Positions 16,201-27,200 of a stretch of 64,000 nt of DNA are shown here, in pieces. The stretch is taken from NCBI RefSeq assembly GCF_040436345.1, contig NC_133230.1, forward strand, positions 28,633,551-28,697,550. Direction: 5' to 3'. The notes beneath the pieces are model-generated. The model had not been told where the DNA came from, made no database searches, and saw only the letters and a list, made by a program, of their open reading frames with translations. This DNA comes from Pagrus major. Its lineage: Eukaryota; Chordata; Actinopteri; Spariformes; Sparidae. The translations under genes and the position numbers were made by a program. Numbering within the stretch: the stretch's first letter is position 1; each line of letters begins with the position of its first letter.

Positions 16201-17856
16201 AAATGGTGGACAGAGCCATTCTGCTAGCATGGCTGAATTATGAAACAACGTGGCCATGAAATGTTGCAGTTCTTGATTTGGGCAAAGCAAAGTTAAGAAT
16301 GTGCTCTAACTGTTGCCTATATATTAGACCTGTTTAGTCTTTTCTAAGCATTTTAGTGCACTACTAGCCCGGAGCAAAAGTCCAATAAATTCACAAATAA
16401 GTCCAGAAAGCATTCACAAAATTTACTCTAACATTTTTCTTTTAGGTGAATAAAAAGCAGCAGACAGGCAAAAGCAGACAATACACATGGACATTTCCAT
16501 ATCGACTTCTAAGCATGTGTGTTCGATGTCTACTCATCGCATTATCTTAGTCAAAATCAGACTATTGACGTCAAGTTAGATTTGGGTATAAAGGCAGACC
16601 TGCTCATTTCCAGAAAATGCGGCAGCCTTAAAAGCTGACAGTTTGACTGGCTAGTTAACTGGATGTGTGACTTAATATGTGCAGTACTGAAAATTTACAG
16701 GAAAAGTCTGCAGATCAATCAAAGAACAACATCAGGGGCTTGTTCCTCATTATGGTCGAGGAACGCAACTGAACTCCACCTGTGAGTCCGCTGGTCTGAT
16801 GGTTGGCTGATTGTCTCACTGACTGATCAAAGGGCTGCCAGTAATAAATCTACCTGGACTTTCCTTCTCGTCACTGAGATGGCTGAGTGCCAGCTGGCCG
16901 CTTAACTGACAGAACACATTGCAGACTAATGATCTGATGACAAAATGTACATAAGTGTGCTACTGTCAGCTGTCTCTCAGCTCTAGTGTTTGTACTACAT
17001 TAAGTCACACTTTATTTTCACAGTCTAATACTCACACTAACTTCCTCTAATGGGGCTAATGTACAGTATGTAAGTACAAAGTCTAATGTGGCTGCAGGTG
17101 CTCGATGTCTGTCCTAAACTTAACTTTTTTATAACTTCAGCACCTAAAAATACAGCCAATAGTCTATGAAAACCACACGTTTTCTTTTGCACTGCAGGGA
17201 ATGAGGAAGGCTTCATCACTCTAGTCACTATATAGGCCTCCAGCACGTGAACAGTGTTAGTACTTTCGCTTTTAGATAGCGGCAGTATGGAAATAGGTTG
17301 CTGTGAATTCCCCTAGACTTGAAACTTGACTATGTGCACACTGTCACAGATGCACAATCAAAATGTGATAATCAAAATGTAAAAAAGGCTGTAATATTCC
17401 TCCTCTGATGGAACTGTTCTCCGGATTAAACGTCTGCCAAACCTTGTTGACGCTTCGGTATCTGTTTTGATTGCTTTAATTCAACCAACACATGCCCACA
17501 CGTACAGTATGGAACCATAACTAACCCTACCACAGCCGTGTAGTTTCACCTTGTAGGCTGGTCTTGGTTGAGGTGGGGGAGATTGTTTTTTGTTTTGGGT
17601 GAGATGGCAAAAGGAACTAGAGAAAAAGACTGAGGGTTGATGGACAGATGTATGTGTGTCGTGTGTTACGATGAAGAAAGGGTGCAAAAAAAGAAAAAAA
17701 AACAGAAATAAATAGATGTAATTGTCAGATAAAAAGAAAGAGAAAAGAGAGCAGGAGACGGAGGAAGAGAGAAAGTCCAGTATAATTATCCAGGGACTTT
17801 CCAGAGCTGATATGTGAAACCAGCTCATTGTGCCGCTGTGGATAATATGACTGCTT

Positions 17857-17909
<53 letters not shown>

Positions 17910-20900
17910 TTGCACCTGCATACATATCTTACAGTGCCGCTCATTATTACACAAAGGGCGATAGTATCCTGTAAACAACATACGCCATTACCAACGATGT
18001 ACAAAATCAAAATACAACAAAACATAACTGACTGCAGGATTCAGGCTATAATTAAATCTATTCATTTTCATTCAAACACTTAAATAGGAACTTCCTGCTG
18101 AGTTTAACACTTATTGTATCAAGTCCACCTTTGGTTATACATATATTTGGTTTATTTGTATGATAACATCCAAGATTATGCATTAAATAAACATTTTATA
18201 TTTGAGAATCCACATTTAAGTAAAGTTATGTCACAGGTAATGTTTGAAATAAATATGACTAAAACCATACATGTTAGTATCTATACCAAGCTAACACAGT
18301 GAGCAGCATGTTTGTTTAACCCCATCATTTTATACATTATACCACATCATAATGTGCTACTGCAATTCAAACTTCTATACTGAGGAAAAATCCTCTCTGC
18401 ACATACAGTAGAGCCTAGTATAGGCTGCATTACTTAGCATCATATTAAAGATAAGCATGTTCATTATTATATTACCATCACATATCTGTGCTCTTTAAAT
18501 TATAACTTGCTAAATTTCGGGGCAAATGTTTTATCCAAATTTCAATCAAGAGAAGAGAGAATCCCAAAGTGTTTGGTATAAGTGATTGCTATCAGCAGCA
18601 GTAATACCAGATCACAAAAAGAGAAAGCATTGTAGTATTATTCTGTTTCCTGTGATTGGGAAATGGGTTCAGATAAAAAAGCAGAAGGCTCTGTTGTGAG
18701 AAGGTCCATGTTGCAGTTGTCAAAATGCTAAAAATAGACCAAACTTCTCTTCTTGTTTTTGTATTTGAGGCATGTAGGCCTAACTGTGCTGAAATATGTT
18801 CAACTGGCCTAAAAAATGAACACATACATTTAACATACACATATCACATATTGTGTGCTGGAAGGTTACTTAGCTCCAACAGCATGCAGCTGAAAAAGAC
18901 AGAGGCAAATGTACTGGGGTCTAATGTAATGCAACAGAACAACAAAAATGCCACCTCTTAAAAATGTTCTGGTTTTTGTTTTCGGCATAGGTGTGAACAA
19001 AAATATTAGAAATTGCCTTTCATGTGACGCAAGGCAATACATCATCACTGAAATCTACAGCCTAAGAAATTTTGTTGAAATTGTGTGTCAGAGAGCAGTT
19101 AAACATACTAGTTTCAAAAAGCTGATATAAAATGGCTTTTCTGTTAGTTTGCATTAAATTGCACAGAGGTTTCTATTTTTCTGGTCACTCACTGTAGTGT
19201 TAAAATGCATGACTTGATCTCTGTCTGCTTTGTGTCTCAGCATCTATCTCTGATTCACCGCAGACAAACACGGCTCCTCTTCCTCTTCGTATCGACGCCC
19301 TGCCTCTCTTCCTCCATCTGTCTCCGTCCCTGCCTGCATCTGTTGCTTCACTGTTGTCTGTAGCACTCTGATTGCCCTTAAAATCAATTGCCTTCAATTG
19401 GGAATTAATCAAGTCGAGTTAAAACAGGATGTCTGTCTGTCTGACTGCCTTCCTCGGTCTGCCTCCCTGGCGTGAGGTAGTTTGTGTTCCAGATTCTCAT
19501 GGTGCTCCACACGCTGGAAATCCCCTCAATTTAACTAACAGTTGCACCAACAAACTCCCCCTGACTACCGAAAAACACAAAGGACCGCATGCAAACCTTC
19601 TCTGTGTTCATAAATTTAATGTGACATGTTATTAACAATGTGTTACTGATGTTGCCAAGTATCTTTTTGGAACTATTTCAGGTGAATAACCTTGTTTTTA
19701 AGTTTACTGTCATTGTCATTATACAGCCAGTACATTACAATTCACATACAGTGCACATGCAAGAAACAGTGATGGCTCATTTTCATTTTATATTTAATGT
19801 AGAATATTAACAACCAACTGCACAAAGCAGCAGAATATTTTACCTTGAATGAATAGGTTGACCTATTTGGAAATTATTCGCTTGGTTGCAGACAATTATT
19901 GAGTAGACTGATACCACTCTCATTCCTGTCAAATATTAAGTCATCACATTTACATGATAGACTTTGGTGCTCATGTTAATTAATGTGCATTGTCAATGCA
20001 AATAAACTAAACTAAACTAAAAAACTAAAAAAGTCAGACAACCTGTTTCCAGTCTTTTTGCTGAGCTAACCAACTGCTCGTGCTAGATACTTATTTATGG
20101 GACAGATATGAGAGTGGTATCAGTCGTTTCATTTAACTCTTGGGAAGAAACCAAATAAGAATATTTCCACAAATGTCAATCTATAACTTTAATCTATGTT
20201 TTTTGTTTCTAAGAAAATTGTGAGTTATGTTAATTATTAATTAAATGGGATTGTTGTCTATGAAAATGTTCTGCTAGCAAACATAGGAGTAAAAAAAACA
20301 ATTACTAAATAGCTGTACTCAGCAAGTGTCTGAATGGCTTTACCAACAAACAGACAGAAAAGAGATGACTGGGCACTAAATAGCGAAGTCATCCCAGTCC
20401 TGAGACATTAATCATTAAAGTTTTGTCAAATGCTAAACTTAACTTCCTTTAAAACAACTCCTTAAAGTGCATCACAATAAGATCTGTTATTTGGCTGCTT
20501 GACTCTCATCCAGATAATGAAAACATGTACTGGCGGGTTCAACTCAACCTCAAACAGCCTAGTGTTGCATGTGTACCAAGGACGCCATCTAGCAGAAGTT
20601 AGAGAGAGGGAGCTAGAAAGCCACTGTAACATGCTGTGACAGATAGGCCTTAAAATAGATATCTGATTTGGTGTTTAGAAAGGCCATTTGACACATTAGC
20701 AACATGGATTGTTATCTAAAATTCATTATTTCCAATTATTAAAAAAAACAAAAACTGACTGAGTACAATGTAATCATGTCCAGTATTAATTAATATGAAT
20801 GTTAATCACATTGAATGGACAAACTGCAAGTGCAAATCAATTAATAGCACTTAATATCACAAGATATATTGTAAATAATCTGCGTACAATGAAATTAAGT

Positions 20901-23283
20901 AAACAATAAACCTAAATACTATGTCTTCAAGTCCTACTAGAGGTGTATTTAAGCTACTGGCATGCTTCTTATTATGACCCTAGATTTGAATAATTAATCA
21001 ATACTTAATAGTTTTTAACTGGAAACCCTGATTAGCATGTGTGTGTGTGTTTTGTGTGTACCTCCGGTGTAGTCTTGTTGAAAACATCTCGTCCCTGAAT
21101 GATGTCAGTCATCACTCTGTCTTTCAGTTGTTGGTACTCCTCAGCAGTCAGCTGGATGGACTCTAACTCAGACCCACAACACCCACAAACACCCCTTAAC
21201 AAACACACACACAAACACACACACACACACAAATGATACATATATGCATACAAAACATACAGCTCAGCCCTTGCACAAATATGGATGAAAACACATAAAC
21301 CGCTGTAAAGATTCATGATGAGGTAGAAGGTGGAGTAATTACTTTGGGGTGGCCCTGGTCCAACTTCCTGTCCATCTTTGCCCTGTGAGACTGAGACAGG
21401 GAGGAAGAGACAGACAGAGAACAGAGAAATGAGAGTGACAAGTTAAAGTGGATAAAAATAGAAGGGAATGAGATCATGTTTAGTTCATACAGACAAGGGA
21501 AAATTACTTTGGGGAATAAAGCTACTTTTAAATTGTATCGTGTTTTTGTTTTTTTTATCAGTACAAAAACAAAGTAAAGAAAGAAGCCAAATCACTTAAA
21601 ATGTATTCAGAAGTTGAATCTAAATATATGACTGTTCCCCAAATGTTTATTGACACATTATTGTACATAATATCTGTTGTGTTTCATTCTGATAGACGTT
21701 TTTTGGGCAAATGATATCATGATAAAAGATGTTGCCACAGTTGAGAGAACCGACACTCATTATTCAGGAAATAGTATAAAGTGCATCCAGCCTCAGTTTC
21801 CCCCCTGACCCTCAGAATCTTTATCACTCTTTTGTACCTCTCAAACCAGGTCTTGATGCTGCTGGCGAGGCTGTTTTGGGGGTAAATCTGATTGTTCCTC
21901 ATGTAGAGCAGAATCTCCAGCAGCTTCTCCTGGTGCTCAGACTGAGACATGGCCTCTGCTTCTTTCCTGTTTTCCTCCTCAGTCTTCCTCACTCCCTTAA
22001 ACAGAGCATCCCAGGTCTCCTGGTGTGGGCTTAGCCCCTTTTCAATTAATTCATCATAAAGAGCCCAGGCAGTGGTAGTGTCACCGTGTAACATTGCTGC
22101 TGAGATGACATCGCCATAATTGCGTGTTGATGGGGAAAAGACCTGTTAGGGCAACAGTAAAACCAGGTGATGATAGAGTAGTGATGTCATGTCCTTCATC
22201 TCCAATAGGAGTTCACTAAGATTGCTACAACAACCTTCTTAAGCTCGGTCAGGATGTTGACAGCCTCCCTCCACCTTGCTGTCCGGCTGAAGGACTTGAT
22301 GAAGAGGCTGGAGGCTCCTGTGTCCAGAGAAGCGAAACTTCCACGCATGATGTCATAGACATCAAACACCTCAGCGTCATGGCCGCCACTCACACACAGC
22401 GTCAGGTACCGTAGGAGGAGCTCATAAGGTAGCGTCCCTGTTTCCATGGCTACAAAAGTCAACAGGGACCTGTGGCAGAAAGGTGCAGTACATGTTTGTT
22501 ACATACACAAGCTTTACTGATATTTCTTGCTATTTACAATTAATTTCTCACTTGGCGATATCCAGCTCTGCCTGGGAGGAGAACAATGCCAGCATCATCT
22601 GGATTTCAAAGCGTTGAGAATTTCCCAGAGACGACTCCTTCAGCTTCCTCCACTCTGCAGCAGATAACGGCCGTTCAGGAGGCTCTACCTTCCCTGTCAA
22701 AAAACATTCATGCATCAGTGAAGGAAACTGAAACAATGATTCCCACACACTTCCACAGAGTCATTTAGACTTTATACGGTCTTAGAAAAACATAATTTCA
22801 GTCCAAATGATTTCTGCACATTACTTTAACTAACTTGATCCAAAAAAAGGTCTGACCTGCTCCTCTAGTCACCCTCCCTTCAGGCTCCTCTTCATCCTGA
22901 GAGACTAGAGCGGGTTTCCTCATCATCATCTCTGCCGTCCTCTTTGCTGTCCCAGCAGCAAACACAGATTTGGGGAAGGAAGGTCTCTGTCGAAGAGTGG
23001 AGGTCTTACCTCTTCCCTTGACAGCATCATCCCAAGATTCCTCTTCCCTACGTCTGATGGTGGTGTTTTTTACTCCTCCCTGTCCACTGTTCCTTCTGTC
23101 TGCCTGTCTAACACCTGGGTTGAGGTTCGTGTCTCTAGTGCACAAAAAGCGTGCCGACAGAGGCTGCTGTGATGACTTACACAGAGAAGTCTTCAGTGTG
23201 GTGAAAGCTGAACTTCCTTGGTGAAAGAAAGGCTGCAAGGGTCTGTGGCATATTCTGACTGTTAATATCAGGGTGGAGCCCAT
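13255..23283 (-). CDS. prorp: Mitochondrial RNase P catalytic subunit (PRORP/MRPP3)
   Basis: Protein-only RNase P nuclease; in the matrix it cuts 5' leaders from mitochondrial tRNA precursors with the MRPP1/MRPP2 pair. Ten exons: 22857-23283, 22552-22693, 22235-22469, 21838-22142, 21343-21390, 21062-21194, 15569-15679, 13842-13990, 13477-13675, 13255-13383. They total 1878 nt, 625 residues (human 583). The N-terminus [18 protein letters not shown] is basic and hydroxylated like a mitochondrial presequence. A PPR-like helical region follows ([27 protein letters not shown]). The central zinc-site cysteines are in VCGCCGS (389-392). The NYN nuclease has Asp450 in [12 protein letters not shown], Asp520/521 in SEDDPFLLY and Asp541 in [22 protein letters not shown] and RWLCL supply the distal His and Cys. 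The intron after exon 3 has a weak donor (GTTGTT). A 5' exon may extend the protein by 17 residues. Confidence 0.95.
14700..14930. repeat. Interspersed-repeat fragment in a prorp intron
   Basis: The stretch runs from a 'gaccaaatacctgcaaaact' motif through 'cagctgtactttgtgtt' to 'gcatgttagcatgctgtcat' and 'agcatttagctcaaagca'. I recognise these phrases as a widespread fish dispersed repeat. There is no coding content. Family assignment is from memory and not certain. Confidence 0.55.
15955..16245. repeat. Second interspersed-repeat fragment in the same prorp intron
   Basis: Contains 'ggatcaccaaagtcagcagg', 'ttcatggcaaatagatgttg', 'agatatttcaatctggtcc' and 'aaaatggtggacag', a phrase set typical of the same fish repeat type as at 14.7 kb. 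The unit 'gatcaccaaa..gattcatc' occurs twice inside it (15970 and 16100), so it is internally duplicated. Confidence 0.55.
17860..17908. repeat. (CA)n microsatellite
   Basis: About 24 uninterrupted CA units within the large 5.4-kb prorp intron between exons 6 and 7. It creates spurious open frames of Cys-Val repeats on the minus strand. Confidence 0.95.
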
Positions 23284-24244
23284 GTTAGGATGTTTAACCT
23301 CTGGCCTTGTGAGAACTGAATATAGAGTTAGGTTATTCACTTATCTTCTCCTTCACTTCAGTTATAAATCAGCAATTATCCTTAACTTACAAACTTTACC
23401 GACACTTATTTTCCAACCACAAAACACATGCTGTTCGTTGCATGAATCACTAAACTGTGACACTAGTCAGTTAACATCGCTGTTTCCAAATACCAGTAGT
23501 TACCTAAACACAACTATCACTCTCTCATTGGCTCTATAAACCTTTAGTTTCGACTCACCCTTCACCTCGATATCCATATTTATTTAACTAACCATCAACA
23601 GCCTCTTTCCTTCTACAACTTCATGGTCAAAAACACAACTGTAGGCATGTCTCGAGTCGCACACTTTGACGTCATCATCGCTCGACAGCTCCGTTTGTCA
23701 ACTGCATCAAGTTTGTAAAGTTAACCAGAGGACGACCGGAACAAGCTATTTGGTTTTTAAACGAGGGCGCAAACTGTATCACTTGAAATAGCGGGAATAA
23801 GAATATTTCAGGAATATTTCAGGAAATGTTCCTATTAATTTCGAGAAGATTTTTCGCACATGAATATTATTTATTGTACTTTGGTGCTTGAGTACTTTTT
23901 GCTACCACTATGAGACTTCCTTTAATGATTGCAAGGATGGCTCTTCAATGAATATTGATTTTAATGGATAGCAAATGTAATTACCTTAGGCAAGTACTCT
24001 GCTGCTTATCTGGCCGGATTTTTAAGGGTTTTGCATTTTCCCAACGTGTAGAATTACGCTTTTATTTTGAAATAGAAAAAAATCAAACCGGAATTAGAGT
24101 TCTTCTTTATTGTGTAAATTGACGCTGTCCCATATTTTGGTAGCTTGGCTACTTTGTACACAGATGCTAAGACTACGTGACTGTTTTTGATGCTAGGGTT
24201 AGAAAGTTTATATTAAGACATATTAGATTAATGTCGGAGCAGGT
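23284..24244. promoter_or_regulatory. Shared head-to-head promoter region of prorp and ppp2r3c
   Basis: The prorp start (minus) and the ppp2r3c start (plus) are separated by 961 bp, or 668 bp if the candidate prorp first exon at 23559-23577 is used. Divergent housekeeping genes so close usually share a promoter. No TATA box stands out. That both genes fire from here is an inference. Confidence 0.55.
23559..23577 (-). other. Candidate alternative first coding exon of prorp
   Basis: Minus-strand ATGGATATCGAGGTGAAGG is followed by a GTGAGT donor. A plausible acceptor (TTCAG) lies just upstream of position 23315. Joining 23559-23577 to 23315 keeps the frame and adds 17 residues (MDIEVKVLTRPEVKHPN) before the presequence-like Met. 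The same join could instead be a 5' UTR splice, with translation from 23283. Confidence 0.4.
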
Positions 24245-27200
24245 ATGGCTGAAGAGCAACAGCCTCACTGGTCGGACATTTTGAAAAGGAGGATAGCAAA
24301 CTCCAAAAAAGGTGAGACAAAATGTAAACTAACGTCAAATACAGGCTAACGTTGGCTAGCTAACGAAAGTCGCCCTTTAGCTGTTAAGTCAACATTAACT
24401 ATCATCTTCCCTGTCGGTTACAGATGAGAGAAGCGAAGAGGAAAAGAAAGCAGAAGAAACTGAGCTGTTCACCAAATATTACACGGAGTGGAGGGGAGGA
24501 GGCGACAGAGACAAGTCCTACAAGAACATCCCAAGATTTTACTACAGGGTAATTATTATTTAACTATTCGGCATATGTGAACCCAGTGAAAACTGTCGTT
24601 ATTAATCTAACTTTGATTGTGTTATGTGACAAGACAGAGACCTTACCTCTGTGCCATCACTAAAGACCCATAACAGAATTTGCCTAGTAAATGTTCATTA
24701 TAAGAAAAAGATTACATTTCAAGGAACGAGCATATGTAGAAACAAGAGCTTTATGACAAGGCTGATTCTGGTCAGCTACTGTTTGGCAGGAAGGCCTACA
24801 TTTACTAATATTATATGAAGGGCTGCATTTTCTCATTTAACTGATTCATTGTTTGATCTACAAAGTATCAGAAAATGGTGACAGTTGTTTTCCAAAGCCC
24901 AAGATGATGATCGCAGGACTAAAGAAACCGGAAATTTTAAGATTTAATGATGAGTTATGGTAAAGATTATGATGTTGATTGTGTTATTACTGATGTGTAG
25001 TTGCCAGCAGTGTACAAGGTGCCGTGATACAGGCTTGCTGTTCAATGACAAAGATGTGCAGAAGTGAAAGTAACTCAGTTGATGATGATGATAACGATGA
25101 TGATGCTCTATAGCTACCAGCGGAGGATGAAGTATTACTTCAAAAGCTGAGAGAGGAATCCAGAGCCGTCTTCCTCCAGAGGAAGAGCAGAGAACTGCTG
25201 GATAATGAAGAACTACAGGTAAACACACACACACACACTTAAAGGTGAAATACAGTAAATGAGATTTTGAATAGTAACATAGCAGCAAACAGCTGTTTGG
25301 TATGTAAAGATATAGTGGAGTAATGGCATCCTGAGCAGAGTCACACTCCCTCACTGTTCTTTGTTTTATAGCCACACTGGCCGCGCATGTATGGTAGTGC
25401 TTGTTAGCGATTCTTGAGAAAGTGTCCGTCTACATTGTTGTCTTTTAATTTTTTGTTATCTTTCTTTAGAACCTGTGGTTTCTACTCGATAAGCACCAGG
25501 TGCCTCCTGTGAGTGGAGAGGAGGCCATGATCAGCTACGAAGCCTACCTGCAGGTGGGGGAGAAGGCCGGGCCCAAGTGCAAGTAAGTAACAGGTAGTAG
25601 AATTTCCTGGCAACAGCACAGTTTGGGTAAACCCCCCCTTGTGACTGTTTTGTTTTATAGCTCAATGTGTTCTTGTTTTTGCCAAGGATTCATGCTGGAT
25701 CAAAGGTTAATGATGGAAAATCCCCTGCCAGCTTGAATTTATATCCACCTGGCGTCAATGTGTCTTGTCTGATGGGATAACTGTATAATCAGATCGGGCT
25801 AAAACACCAATAATCATAATTGCATTGAAAATATGATCATTACCTCTGGAGGATGCCAGATTTGCATTTAAACAACCCAAGCTACATCAGCATTCTGTGG
25901 CCATAAAAAAATTTGCCTTTGAACCAGAAGGGGTCACATGATAAGCAGCAATTGAATATCAAAAATGTTTCAATTATGGCAAAGGAAATAGAAATCTGAC
26001 TTGGATTAAAATTCTCTGTCCTCCTTCAGAAAATTCTTCACAGCCAGGGTGTATGCAAAGCTGCTGAACAACGACCCTTACGGCAGGATCTCCATCATGC
26101 AGTTCTTCAACTACGTCATGAGGAAAGGTCTGGAGTATCTCCTAGCCCTGTTTACTCATCTGGATTTATCCATACCAGTGAATGTTTGTCACTGAATGTT
26201 TCTCATTTCGATTCTCTCTGTATATCCAGTCTGGCTGCATCAGACCCGTATAGGTCTGAGCCTGTATGATGTAGCAGGACAGGGCTACCTAAGAGAGTCG
26301 GTAAGCTTCTCCATCAATAACAACAAATGTTTCAGTTCAAGTTATATTCAACAAGTTTTTCCAACAATAGGAAAATAATGGTTTTCAGTAGTGCTCACAG
26401 AAAAAAAAATGCAGGAAGAGGCTGACACTCATTATCTTGTGTAGGATCTGGAGAACTACATCCTGGAGCTGATCCCCACTCTGCCTCAGCTGGATGGGCT
26501 GGAGAAGTCCTTCTACTCTTTCTACGTCTGCACCGCTGTTCGCAAGTTCTTCTTCTTCCTCGACCCCCTCCGAACAGGTGAGAGTGAACCACACACAGCG
26601 TGAAAATGTATCTCTGTAGTGAAATATTGAATAATACATATCAAAGTGTAGTGTTAACGCAGTACAGATGGAGTCAATGGGTAAAGACACATTTGTAGAG
26701 AGGACACTTGTGCTTTAATAGATCTGTGCTTATATGATCTTTGTTTTTTGTTTTTTTCATTTTGTTTTTTAGGAAAGATTAAAATCCAGGATATATTGGC
26801 CTGCAGTTTTCTGGACGACCTGTTAGAGGTAAGAATTTTTTCATCGCTCACACTTCTTAACCTATTCACTTAACCCTGTTTGTTTGTTTGTTTGTTTTCA
26901 TAACCCCTCCTTCAGTGTTAATTCATACTGTAATCAATTGTGTTGATGAATGCAATGGAGAAAGAATTATCAAGAGCCTTTACTTGTAGAGTGGTATTGA
27001 AAGTATTAGTACCACACTGCAGAAATGCTGTGTTACAAGTAAAAGTCCTGCATTTAAAAAAAGTAATCAATGCAAGAAAATGTCTCCTATTACTGTTAGG
27101 CTATTATGTATTAGTTCATTAGATTATTCTTCCCCAGACATCAATGTGTAAGCAGCATATTACTGTTGTAGTTGGTTGAGGTGAGAGTATATTTAACTAA

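Noticed and set aside
17481-17981. 166-residue minus-strand open frame with Cys-Val repeats
   Set aside because: It is created by the (CA)n microsatellite at 17860-17908 inside a prorp intron; no domain, no splice context.
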